From Rheum nobile (lineage: Eukaryota; Streptophyta; Magnoliopsida; Caryophyllales; Polygonaceae): a DNA stretch of 64,000 nt. Within the stretch, counting starts at the first letter, position 1. Every line of letters begins with the position of its first letter. The notes under the pieces are model-generated. The model was not told where the DNA came from, did no database searches, and saw only the letters and a list, made by a program, of their open reading frames with translations. Positions 1-10,740 of the stretch are shown piece by piece. The stretch spans positions 13,330,001-13,394,000 of the forward strand of contig WOAB01000056.1 in assembly GCA_027886185.1 (NCBI GenBank), given 5' to 3'. Position numbers and translations under genes: made by a program.

Positions 1-880
1 AGTCTTTTGTACTACCTCTGTGATATGCTGTGGACTTAGGTGTTATCCAGTCTTTTGTTTCTGATAGTTATATTAGTAAGTTTAAGTATGCAACAAGGTT
101 CGTAAACCTTTTGTTGTAAATATTCTTTCTAATATAAACATATGGTTCAAACCAATCGTCTGTCGGAACCAATCGTCTGTTAGAATTTTGGTTACCTTTT
201 TGGATAAGAAATTCGAAGAGGAATCGATCTGAATGAACATGGTTCCATGCGACATTTTCTCAGTATGGATTAGCTGACGCGTCATGAGACGGTCATTGAT
301 TTTAGTTCGAAGACTATGACGATGTCATCTAGGGGCCACGTGATTAATGAGAAATGGGGTTATGGTTGATCCCCAGAAGATTGAAGCGGTAGCTGATTGG
401 AAGCGGCCTCAGGATGTGAATGAGGTGCGCAGTTTCCTTAGACTTGTTGAACATTACAGATGGTTCATGGAAGGATTTTCTAAAATCACTCTACCCATGA
501 CCGATTTGCTCCACAAGGTCCACAAGAAGTTTGTCTGGAGTGACAAGTGCAAGGCCGATTTTCAAGAAGTTGAAAAAGTGTCTAACCTCGACATCGGTTG
601 TAGCACTGCCAAAAGAGGATGATGATTATATAGTCTATAGTGATGCTTCGAAGAGTAGGTTGAGATATGTCTTGGTGCAAAGAGGCAAGGTTTTTGCATA
701 CGCATCTAGACAACTGAAAACCTATGAAGCAAACTATCTGACGTATGATCTAGATCTTGCATCAATAGTGTTTGCATTGAAAACTGAGGTTACTTGGAAA
801 ACCTGAGAAACTGAGGCGGATATGCTTAGACACTTTCCCGAGTTATTTTCGGCCAAGTTTCGGGGTCGAAACTTCTTTTA
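1..880 (+). pseudogene. Decayed gypsy pol: protease, RT end, RNase H and chromodomain scraps
   Basis: Three blocks align in order with the pol of the element at 31015. Bases 1-340 match the aspartic protease region just after its DSGATH site, with many stops. From about 341 the sequence jumps to the end of the reverse transcriptase (NGVMVDPQKIEAVADWK), so the RT catalytic core is deleted. A frameshift near 590 moves the reading frame into RNase H (YSDASK, ASRQLKTYE). At about 785 RNase H jumps to the last residues of the C-terminal chromodomain, so most of RNase H, integrase and chromodomain are gone. The remnant encodes nothing functional. The codon at 534-539 still reads Val-Trp, which shows the ancestral Trp at the place where the 31015 element has a stop. 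Confidence 0.85.
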
Positions 881-892
881 AGGGGGGAGTGA

Positions 893-3363
893 TGTAATAT
901 CCCGTATATTTGCACGAATAAAATTTTCGAATTTTTCTTAAGCCATATTGCTAGTCAGATTAATTTTGAAGAGATACGAACATTCTGTGTAATGTTTGGC
1001 TTCTGTAATATTTTTCTGAGCAATATAAAATACAGTTAAGGTATTTTTGGCTTAAAAGGTCGTTCGTGTACAAATATATTTAACCCGGGGTTAAGTAAAA
1101 TTACCACTTAAGGTAAATAAGGGCAAAATGGGGAATTCGGCCTAATGCCTTAGCCTCCACACAACTCACGAAATCAACAGCTGGAAGGCCACTTGGGGCA
1201 GCTGGAAACTAGCCTTGATGACTTGCCAAAGCTAGGGGGCATAGCTTGTCCACCTCTTGGTACATATGTCTTCATATTGGTCTTCCTTGTTTGCCTATAA
1301 AAGAAGAGGACAAGTCGTGAGAAGGGCCAGAAGTTAGCTCCTCAGCACGTTTTTGCTGTCAAAACAGCCCAGAAATCTGTTTCATGAGCTGAACTTCGTG
1401 ATCGATTCACTCATTCGTTTGGCGAGATCAAAGTTGCATATTGAAGGTGAAGTGTTGCTTAAGAGGGTGAGAAGAATATCCAAGTTCGAATCGAACCCGA
1501 GATCGATCGAAAGTGGGTAAGAAATCCCTTGAAAGTCACTGTTTTTCCCTTCAAAATCCGTGATTTTGCTGAACTTTGAATCCGTTTTTCGTGGTTGTTC
1601 TGGCCTTGTTTTGATCTGTTCTCAGGGGCCTTTTGAAGCTTGTTGGAAGCTTAATAAGGTGGTAGAAACAAACCAAGGAGAATCAAAGCCAAGGGGGGTT
1701 CGATTTGGGTGAGTTTCCCCCGTTGCCAGCCTTGTCCTCGCCCCTGCCTGTGTGCCGCACCCCGCGCCATGTGCCCGCCGCACCCGCGGTGGCCATGCCG
1801 GTTGTGTGTCTTGGTGTTGGGCATGGGCTTTGGCCTTATTCCTTTGTCTCGTATTCCATTAGATTCGTATATACAGATATTGAATCTAATTTAGGGTCTT
1901 CTTATGGGTCGTTCCATATGAATTTTATTCAGGAATTGTTCCCGTTCTGGACTCAGAAACTCTTTGAAACCAAGCTTTCGAAGCTTTCATCGGATCTAAG
2001 ACAAGTGGCGGTTCGCTCTTGCTCATCATTCCATATTTCCATTAATTATCAATTGCTTAATTGTTAATTAATTTGGATTGATTATTATTCATGTCTGGAA
2101 CAGTTTTATGAAACTATCTTTGGAAGATAAAATGAATATTATAATAGGTTGTATATCTGCTAGAACAACGCTATTATATATATATGATCTAGATTGAAAT
2201 ATATCTGAGATATTGGCCTTGATGGCTTTATTATGATTGACTGTTCTGAACTGTGTAGTTAGAACGAGTATTCGTAGGAACGTGACTGAGGCCCTGGGGC
2301 CCAGTCGTTTCTTTATAATCAGGTAGAGAGGTGGCTCATCCCCACCTAATACCAATTGGATGGTCATGACCTACCTCTTTACTCGGGTGAAGAGGTGGTG
2401 CACTTAAACAGTGTCACAAATCTTGGGAGTGTTCCCAAAAGATCTCTCGTCTCGGGACGAGCTGATCCTAAAAGTTTATAACGTAATTGTGTGTTTTGGA
2501 ATTAAATAAGATAAGTGCCTTAGGTTCGCACATGATTATTATACCTCGACGAGTAGCGCATCTAAGTAATAGTGCGGCTAGGAAAACTCGTTTAGACTTG
2601 AATGTAGTACGTTCTCTTTCCAATCTGGAGTCATATCATGCGGTGATTCGCATTATACGGTGAGGTTGGTCATTAACCGAAGCATCTCAGTCAGTTTTTT
2701 AACGTTATGTATATACATATGAAACTATAATGTTCCAGACTTGTCATATTTCCTTAAGACACAATCTCTTGGAGTCTCTTTCGGGTCGGTCTCTGTGGAG
2801 ATTCAGTCTTCCTGAGTCGTCTCTTCTGCATACCTCTTGTTGTTATTCCGTGAAAGTGCCGGGTTATGTATCGTCCCTTCGGTTATCATTCGAGGGACAA
2901 TGATAGTAAACGGTTACGATCACTCGAACCACTCTGCTTTTACCCTTGCGTAGTCTTTCATTAGACTAACCCACGAACATTGTTCTTTGCATGTGGGCTG
3001 GTGTCATCCGTTCGATTCGGCACATCAGACAAGTTGCCACCCAGTGAAGGCTAAGAACGACTATGACGGACAATGTTTTTGATAAGTTTATTCAGGTTGA
3101 GATCCTTGGCGTTGATCGCTATGGTCAAAACTTGTTTTACCTTTAAAGACTTCTGTTATGTATTTACTCTGAAACAATGTTTTATCCTACGGGGATTGGG
3201 TTGTAATCCCCTGACTTATGTTTTAATGGATGGTTCGTGGATTACATAAATGTTATTTATGATTTGAATAATCCGGTTTAGCCTTGGGTGGTTTCGGAGG
3301 TGAAATCCGGGATCACTGGCGGTAATGCCTTTCCAAAGGGGTTATGAATTTGGGGGTGTTACA
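893..3363 (+). repeat. 3' LTR of Tekay-type element (2471 bp)
   Basis: The LTR begins TGTAATATCCCG just after a purine run (AGGGGGGAG at 881-889) and ends GGGGGTGTTACA. A TATAAAAG box lies at 1296-1303. Shared blocks with the LTRs of the 31015 element include the stretch around 2340-2400 and the terminal 60 bp. Its 2.5-kb length is typical of Tekay/Del chromoviruses. Short ORFs inside it (for example 1705-2067) are not genes. Confidence 0.85.
1296..1303 (+). promoter_or_regulatory. LTR TATA box
   Basis: TATAAAAG inside the 3' LTR at a position comparable to the TATA boxes of the LTRs at 31015 and 39393. In this copy it would fire outward, into the sequence after 3363. Confidence 0.5.
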
Positions 3364-3647
3364 AGGAGGTGGCGACAACTGGTGTTGGTGGCGCGGTGGT
3401 CAGAGCGGTGGTGGAGGAGGACGCTGACGGTTGTGGTCGGGTTCGTGGGCATTAGACTAGTGGCGTTCGTTACTCGTGGCCGTGGCGCGTCCACTTCGAA
3501 TTCAGTCAAGACGCCTGTCGAGACAGGACGAGGAGGAGGTTTGCGACAACTAAAACTAAATTTGTATAATTATTTCGGTTGAAATTATATGTTCTGTTTG
3601 GACTTTGAATATACGCTAATGATGTTAGAATTAGAATAGGTTATTAG
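3364..3647. repeat. Duplicated segment, copy 1, first part
   Basis: Matches 13457-13740 with a few percent difference, from AGGAGGTGG to the ATTAG target site. It continues at 12199-12957; the gap is the solo LTR inserted at 3648-12193. Part of it can be read as a short Arg/Gly-rich peptide ending LRQLKLNLYNYFG in both copies, but no complete ORF is preserved. Its left end is cut by the Tekay LTR. Confidence 0.75.
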
Positions 3648-4996
3648 TGTAACGCCCCAAATAATAACACTTGGGGTGTCACAGCGCTAAGAATTTCTAC
3701 CAGGAATTCCCCTGCAGAAATTCCCTCATGTTGTTTTAAAAGAAAATTTTCTAACTTATAACTGCAAAACTCCCCTTCCCGTATACGCCATAATTAAATA
3801 TGTTTAGTGATGATTACCTGGAATATAGATATATATAGAAAAGGCCGGCGTATACAGACGCCTCCAAGCCCGACCAAAAACAACTCTAGAACAAGTTAAA
3901 GTCACCACCTTAGCCAAAGTTCACAAAATGGTGGGTAAAAGTTAACTAGACACATATAGTAAAACTACATAATACAAAACAAGAACTCGTAATCCTTTCC
4001 TAATTAGCATCAAGTCGCAGAGCTTCCTCCTCCAAGCTCCAATACCGCCGGTAAATCTGATCCCCCACAAACAACACGAAGGTTAGTCTACAAATAGACT
4101 AAGCAAGAATATAGTGAAACGCACATGTACTAAAATTTGAATAAAGGTAATCTAACACAACAAATCCTATTATTTTATATTCAATTAATGAAGCAAAGTC
4201 AACATACTTAACAGATAAGATACGATAAGGGAAAACCGATTTATCTATACTTGTACAATTCAAGCATCATGCATTATATCAAAAATATGCTTAGTCTACA
4301 TGTAATGTAATCCTAGAAATCTTCTCATGACAATCAGTTATACTTTATTAAACATTTCGCCTCATCAGTGGTTCTTAATCAATAAGTACAAGTTCATTAT
4401 GAATATATATAAGCAAATATTCATCCAAGCAACACTTTAATTTCATTTAACAATATGACAAGGCACAAAAGGCCCTAAGTATTCAAGATATATTCACATT
4501 CAACCTAATCAACCATAACAGCGCTAAATAGATACATCTCAAAATTTCATAACACCTTGTAAATCATCAATATCTCAAATTACATCCAATCCAAACAGCT
4601 AGTCATAGCATTGAGAAAAACAGTCTTTCAAAAACCTATACCCGGATATACTATTTTCGTAAGAAATTTTAAAGAATTAACATTTCATAAAACTCCGAAA
4701 AATCATTATAAAACGTTCGAAAACATATCTGAGCCTGTCTCAGATACGAAGGCACCTTCTATCGTATACATTTACCCGCGGGTCGAAACGGCGTCGTTAG
4801 CTAGGCGACCCGCCCTTCCCAATACAGGTAAAGTTGCCCCCTTGGAAAATCCCCGGACTCCGGGAATCACAAGGGATGGCTATATTCCAAAAACAATCAT
4901 CTAATACCATGCAGGGCTTGGAACAATCCTTACCCGCAGAAATATCAAAACTCATAAACACAATATCATAATTATCCACCATATAATTGCCACACC

Positions 4997-5534
4997 CAAT
5001 GGCGGATCCAGGAATTATCTGAAGAGGGGGCGAGATTACTTCACATAATTGAATATTTGAATATATATGTAATATGTCGCTTAATATATATTAGTTTTAG
5101 TAATCACAAAAATAGTGACAAAATAGTTCATTACAGGAAATTGAAAATGATTAAGTCATGACATCATTTTCTACTCTTCAATTGGCAAAGGGGGTAAATC
5201 CATCTTGCGAGTTCTCATACTCTGAAAATGTTGAATGATGATCTCGTTATCAATGCTTCTAAAAACACCTTTCTCCACATAACACACAAGAGAATCAGTG
5301 AGAAAATCATCATCCATCTTGTTACGCAAATCGGTCTTGACAATATTCATTGCAGAGAAGGCTCTTTCCACTGTAGCAGTCGCAACAGGTAACACTAGAA
5401 CCAACTCAATAAGACGATATACCAAGTGAAACACTTTGTGAATTCCTACCTCAACCATCTTCTTAGCAAGAGCTCCAATATTCTGCAACTTGGAGAAACT
5501 CTCATTATCTCTCATAGTAAAAATCCACACCATC
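4997..5534 (-). mobile_element. hAT transposon 3' terminal fragment
   Basis: The piece begins with a terminal-repeat-like CAATGGCGGATCCAGG at 4997, resembling the CAGTGGCGGATCTAGG end at 5535, and carries the last part of a hAT transposase on the minus strand. It abuts the foldback element directly. Read on the minus strand, the right foldback arm (10893 to about 8255) followed by this piece has the order of a normal hAT, 5' half then 3' end. The left foldback arm would then be an inverted copy inserted between them. No perfect 8-bp target duplication is visible; TGCCAC occurs at 4988-4993 and 10898-10903. Confidence 0.7.
5171..5533 (-). pseudogene. hAT transposase C-terminal dimerisation domain
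   Basis: The 120-residue frame carries the conserved hAT C-terminal signature (LPVATATVERAFSAMNIVKT, then LRNKM and DDFLTDSLVCYVEKGVF). In this family the region mediates transposase dimerisation and completes the RNase H-like fold. The N-terminal half is missing here; matching N-terminal halves lie in the neighbouring foldback arms. The frame ends cleanly in PPLPIEE and a stop. The upstream junction at 5534/5535 falls at the terminal repeat of the foldback, so the apparent start is an artefact of rearrangement. Confidence 0.85.
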
Positions 5535-5546
5535 AGTGGCGGATCT

Positions 5547-5548
<2 letters not shown>

Positions 5549-5576
<28 letters not shown>
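5549..5576 (+). repeat. 28-base poly(G) run beside the left hAT end
   Basis: Twenty-eight consecutive G follow CGGATCTA. The mirror position at the right end has only six C (10875-10880), so the run expanded in one arm only, or was mis-sequenced or misassembled. Confidence 0.9.
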
Positions 5577-5577
<1 letters not shown>

Positions 5578-5710
5578 TTGAGTGGGCCGCCGCCCCCGCT
5601 TCGCCCCCGGGAGCCGCCGAGATTGGCTAGAGAGCCGGACCTCCGAAGCTTGTAGCCCCCCATCCATGGCGATTTGTTAATTTCAATTTGGGGCTGTATG
5701 GCGTGAAGAA

Positions 5711-5803
5711 GACGGGTTCAACTGAACCCGTCCTTTTTTTTTAAAATTTTTATAACGCATCAAAACGACATCGTTTTGGCCCCAGCCAAAACGACGTCGT
5801 TTT
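5711..5803. repeat. Left subterminal palindromes of the hAT foldback
   Basis: Two palindromes lie about 180-270 bp inside the end. One is a 22-bp hairpin (GACGGGTTCA, 2-nt loop, TGAACCCGTC) at 5711-5732. The other is a 42-bp hairpin at 5762-5803 with two AAAACGACGTCGTTTT-type halves, the left half with one substitution. Subterminal motifs are the usual binding sites of hAT transposases; that role is inferred here. Confidence 0.6.
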
Positions 5804-6318
5804 ATAAAATTAAACAGATCAGACTTTTTTTAAAAAAAAACCAAAAACAAATAATCCCTTTATTCTTGTTTACTGTGAACGAGAACAAACAGCCCCTTTC
5901 TTGCAATTTCTTTACGGCTGCCTCCGGGGACCACGCCGAACTGCTCACTGCTCACCGACAAGTCGACAACCCGCCACGCCACGCCGGAGAGGCAGGCAGC
6001 GACCGGCCGTCCTTCACTCCTCCTCCAAGATCCCCCTTGTGCGGCTGCGCGAGTGAAAAATTGTGAGCTTTTGCTCTTCCTCTATTTGTTTAAGAAATAC
6101 AACTAAACTTAGGGTTTGAATAAATTTTGGTTTAATTGATTAAATGTTGGTTGAACTTGGATTAAATTGTTTTTGTATAAATTTGTTGCCTATTCACTTG
6201 TTTAGTTGTTTTTGTTGGTTAGATTAATTTGATAGTTGGTTGAAAATTGAAATGTGAGATTGATTTTGTTTGATTGAAAATTAGAATTGTGAAATTGATT
6301 TATTTTTTTATTAGGATT

Positions 6319-8216
6319 ATGGATAAATTTGTTATTCAGAGTAAAAAGTCAACAATCCCGACTATTATTCAGCCTACAATTGCATCTCATGAGCATCCAA
6401 ATATTGATAGTCAAGCTAATGTGGGTGGATCAAGTCCCAAAAGAGCTCGAGTATGTGAGAGTGATGTAATTAGTGATCCGGGATTGAGAAAACCTATCAA
6501 CGATTATGTTCCTCAAATTAGAGATGATGTTAGGAGAGAATATGTGATTAAGGGCCCTTGTCAACCACTTTCTCATGATTTTGTACGAAGTAAGTTTGGT
6601 AAATCTTCGAGGTGTTTTCAAGTTGAGTGGTTCAAGAGATGGGAGTGGTTGGAATATAGTGTCTCTAAGGATTCCGCATTTTGCTTTTGGTGTTATCTTT
6701 TTAAAACGGGTGAAGGAAGAAGGTTTGGAGATGGTGTATTTGTCACAACCGGGTTTCGTAATTGGAAGAAGGCTTGTGATAAATTTAAAGAACATGTGGG
6801 AGCTCAAGGTAGTGTGCATAATGATGCTCGAACACTATTCTTTGCTTTCAAGGATCAAAGACAAAGTTTGACAAGAAAGGTGGCTTTGGGAAATGAAGTA
6901 TTAGGTGATGCTTACCGTATCCGTTTGACCGCAAGTTTGGATGCTATTAGATATCTACTTGAACAAGGGATGGCTTTTCGGGGGCATGACGAGACAAAAA
7001 GCTCTTTAAATAGAGGAAATTTTCTTCAACTACTTGATTTGATAACGGAACAAAATCCTAATGTTCGAAAGGTGGCGATGGAGAATGCGCCGGGAAATCA
7101 CCAACTTACATGTCATGACATTCAAAAGCAAATTATTAGTGCTTGTGCATCGGAGACAACGAATGCCATAATTATTGATATTGGGGACAAGTTATTCTCC
7201 TTATTGATTGATGAGGCTCGAGATAGTTAGATAAAAGAGCAAATGGCTATTGTCTTGAGATATTTAGACAACCATGGAGTAGTGGTGGAACGGTTTCTTG
7301 GTGTTGTTCATGTTGTTGACACCACCGCACTATCTTTGAAAAGTGGAGTTGATGATTTTTATGCTAAACATGGATTATCAATCTCTAAAATTAGAGGGCA
7401 AGGATATGATGGAGCTTTGAATATGCGAGGTGAGCTCAATGGATTGAAGACTCTTATATTAAATGAAAATCCAAGTGTTAGGTACATTCATTGTTTTGCT
7501 CATCAACTCCAATTAGTTATTGTGGCGGTTTCACGCACTAATCAATTTGTGAGTAATTTGTTCGAGTACATGTCCGTGATTACGAACATGGTTGGAGCAT
7601 CTTGCAAAAGAAAAGATGAGTTCCGGCAAAAGCAACATGAACATTTGGTGGAAAGGTTACTAAATGGTGACATTTCTACCGAGAGAGGTTTGAATCAAGA
7701 AGGTTGCTTAGCTCGGCCGGGAGCTACACGTTGGGGTTCACACTATACTACCATTGTTCGTCTTTTATATTTGTGGTCCCCAACCATTCAAGTGCTTGAA
7801 AATATATTTGATGATGGAATCGATGTGAATACTCGATGCACTGCCGGTGGCATGGTGGAAAAAAATGGAGAATTATGAATTTGTTTTTGTTGCTCACTTG
7901 ATGATGCTAGTATTGGGGATAACAAATATGTTATCACAATTCTTGCAACAAAAAGATCAAAATATTTTAGAGGCCGTTTGTTTGCTTCAAAGCACTAAGA
8001 AGAAAGTGCAAGATGTGAGAGATAATGGATGGGATGTGCTATTACAAGAAGTCGACAATTTTTGTGCTAAGAATGATATCATCATTCCCAACATGGAGGA
8101 TATTGTTCCAGGTCGCAATCGTTCTAGACGTATTGGACATCCTATTACATATTACTACCACTTTCGAGTTGATATATTTTGCCAGGTATTTTATTATTTT
8201 CTTCTTCACTATTTTA
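6319..8216 (+). pseudogene. hAT transposase 5' half, left arm (zf-TTF, DUF4371; ZMYM-like)
   Basis: The start is taken as ATG 6319 (MDKFVIQSKKS), just after an intron-acceptor-like TTTTTTATTAG. In order: a TTF zinc-finger region (CFQVEWFKRWEWLEYSV, AFCFWCYLF, NWKKACDKFKEHVG), a DUF4371-like region (SLTRKVALGNEVLGD to LIDEARDS) and the start of the RNase H-like core (GQGYDGALNMRGELNGLK, YIHCFAHQLQL). This is the family usually annotated in plants as zinc finger MYM-type protein 1-like. Breaks: an in-frame TAG at 7228-7230 and a one-base A insertion in the A-run near 7860. After VDIFCQ at about 8195 a GTATTT intron donor is followed by the fold centre, so the C-terminal half is absent. Confidence 0.85.
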
Positions 8217-8287
8217 CTAACATAATATTAATTTAATTAATAAACAAATTAGTAAAATTAGTAAAATAGTGAAGAAGAAAATAATAA
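8191..8287. repeat. Centre of the hAT palindrome (30-bp stem, 37-nt loop)
   Basis: Bases 8191-8220 are the exact reverse complement of 8258-8287, with an AT-rich loop at 8221-8257. Outside this stem pairing is interrupted: the left arm keeps a coding stretch (GHPITYYYHFRVDIFCQ) that the right arm replaces with unrelated sequence. It resumes for the rest of both arms. Confidence 0.85.
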
Positions 8288-10132
8288 AAATTGTGAGCTA
8301 AAAAATTACGACCTGGAACAATACGTCTAGAACGATTGCGACCTAGAACAATATCCTCCATGTTGGGAATGATGATATCATTCTTAGCACAAAAATTGTC
8401 GACTTCTTGTAATAGCACATCCCATCCATTCTCTCTCACATCTTGCACTTTCTTCTTAGTGCTTTGAAGCAAACAAACGGCCTCTAAAATATTTTGATCT
8501 TTTTGTTGCAAGAATTGTGACAACATATTTGTTATCCCCAATACTAGCATCATCAAGTGAGCAACAAAAACAAATTCATAATTCTCCATTTTTTCCACCA
8601 TGCCACCGGCAGTGCATCGAGTATTCACATCGGTTCCATCATCAAATATATTTTCAAGCACTTGAATGGTTGGGGACCACAAATATAAAAGACGAACAAT
8701 GGTAGTATAGTGTGAACCCCAACGTGTAGCTCCCGACCGAGCTAAGCAACTTTCTTGATTCAAACCTCTCCCGGTAGAAATGTCACCATTTAGTAACCTT
8801 TCCACCAAATGTTCATGTTGCTTTTGCCGGAACTCATCTTTTCTTTTGCAAGATGCTCCAACCATGTTCGTAATCATGGACATGTACTCGAACAAATTAC
8901 TCACAAATTGATTAGTGCGTGAAACCGCCACAACAACTAATTGGAGTTGATGAGCAAAACAATGAATATACCTAGCACTTGGATTTTCATTTAATATAAG
9001 AGTCTTCAATCCATTGAGCTCACCTCGCATATTCGAAGCTCCATCATATCCTTGCCCTCTAATTTTAGAGATTGATAATCCATGTTTAGCAAAAAAATCA
9101 TCAACTCCACTTTTCAAAGATAGTGTGGTGGTGTCAACAACATGAACAACACCAAGAAACCGTTCCACCACTACTCCATGGTTGTCTAAATATCTCAAGA
9201 CAATAGCCATTTGCTATTTTATCGAACTATCTCGAGCCTCATCAATCAATAAGGAGAATAACTTGTCTCCAATATCAATAATTATGGCCTTCGTTGTCTC
9301 CGATGCACAAGCACTAATAATTTGCTTTTGAATGTCATGACATGTAAGTTGGTGATTTCCCGGCGCATTCTCCATCGCCACCTTTCGAACATTAGGATTT
9401 TGTTCCCTTATCAAATCAAGTAGTTGAAGAAAATTTCCTCTATTTAAAGAGCTTTTTGTCTCGTCATGCCCCCAAAAAGCCATCCCTTGTTCAAGTAGAT
9501 ATCTAATAGCATCCAAACTTGCGGTCAAACGGATACGGTAAGCATCACCTAATACTTCATTTCCCAAAGCCACCTTTCTTGTCAAACTGTCTTTGATCCT
9601 TGAAAGCAAAGAATAGTGTTCGAGCATCATTATGCACACTACCTTGAGCTCCCACATGTTCTTTAAATTTATCACAAGCCTTCTTCCAATTACGAAACCC
9701 GATTGTGACAAATACACCATCTCCAAACCTTCTTCCTTCACCCGTTTTAAAAAGATAACACCAAAAGCAAAATGCGGAATCCTTAGAGACACTATATTCC
9801 AACCACTCCCATCTCTTGAACCACTCAACTTGAAAACACCTCGAAGATTTACCAAACTTACTTCGTACAAAATCATGAGAAAGTGGTTGACAAGGGCCCT
9901 TAATCACATATTCTCTCCTAACATCATCTCTAATCTGAGGAACATAATCGTTGATAGGTTTTCTCAATCCCGGATCACTAATTACATCACTCTCACATAC
10001 TCGAGCTCTTTTGGGACTTGATCCACCCACATTAGCTTGACTATCAATATTTGGATTCTCATGAGATGCAATTATAGGCTCAATAATAGTCGGGATTGTT
10101 GACTTTTTACTCCGAATAACAAATTTATCCAT
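8255..10132 (-). pseudogene. hAT transposase 5' half, right arm (mirror copy)
   Basis: A near-identical inverted copy of the frame at 6319-8216, starting at ATG 10132 on the minus strand. It has its own lesions: a two-base deletion at about 9587 (left arm AGACAAAGTTTG, right arm AGACAGTTTG) that shifts the frame into DUF4371, and an in-frame TAG near 9219, four codons after the place where the left arm has its stop. It lacks the left arm's A insertion, so GGMVEKMENYEFVF reads through. The frame ends after IVLGRNRSRRI in sequence unlike the left arm. As the lesions differ, both arms descend from one intact ancestor and decayed separately. Confidence 0.85.
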
Positions 10133-10648
10133 AATCCTAATAAAAAAATAAATCAATTTCACAATTCTAATTTTCAATCAAACAAAATCAATCTCACATT
10201 TCAATGTTCAACCAACTATCAAATTAATCTAACCAACAAAAACAACTAAACAAGTGAATAGGCAACAAATTTATACAAAAACAATTTAATCCAAGTTCAA
10301 CCAACATTTAATCAATTAAACCAAAATTTATTCAAACCCTAAGTTTAGTTGTATTTCTTAAACAAATAGAGGAAGAGCAGGAGCTCACAATTTTTCACTC
10401 GCGCAGCCGCACAAGGGGGATCTTGGAGGAGGAGTGAAGGACGGCCGGTCGCTGCCTGCCTCTCCGGCGTGGCGTGGCGGGTTGTCGACTTGTCGGTGAG
10501 CAGTGAGCAGTTCGGCGTGGTCCCCGGAGGCAGCCGTAAAGAAATCGCAAGAAAGGGGCTGTTTGTTCTCGTTCACAGTAAACAAGAATAAATGGATTAT
10601 TTGTTTTTGTTTTTTTTTTAAATAAAGTCTGATCTTTTTAATTTTAGT

Positions 10649-10740
10649 AAAACGACGTCGTTTTGGCTGGGGCCAAAACGACGTCGTTTTGACGCGTTAT
10701 AAAAATTAAAAAAAAAAGGACGGGTTCAGTTGAACCCGTC
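10649..10740. repeat. Right subterminal palindromes of the hAT foldback
   Basis: Mirror of 5711-5803. The 42-bp hairpin at 10649-10690 has two perfect AAAACGACGTCGTTTT halves around GGCTGGGGCC, and the 22-bp hairpin GACGGGTTCA/TGAACCCGTC is at 10719-10740. Confidence 0.6.

Larger units (their letters stand above)
1..3363 (+). mobile_element. Ty3/gypsy Tekay-type chromovirus, 3' part, internally deleted
   Basis: This is the right end of an LTR retrotransposon whose 5' part lies outside the window. It holds decayed pol pieces (1-880), a polypurine tract (876-892) and a 3' LTR (893-3363). The pol pieces and the LTR ends (TGTAAT...GTTACA) align with the complete Tekay-type element at 31015-41735, so the two are related but clearly not the same subfamily. 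The following five bases (AGGAG, 3364-3368) would be one target-site duplication copy; its partner is outside the window. The insertion sits in copy 1 of the duplicated segment described at 3364 and 13457. Confidence 0.85.

Noticed and set aside
5527..5534. 8-bp target duplication around the hAT foldback
   Set aside because: CACACCAT on the left does not match ATCATGCC on the right; only a partial TGCCAC match exists for the larger unit 4997-10893.
6430..6819. 129-codon minus-strand ORF, mirrored at 9632-10021
   Set aside because: Antisense shadow of the hAT transposase frame.
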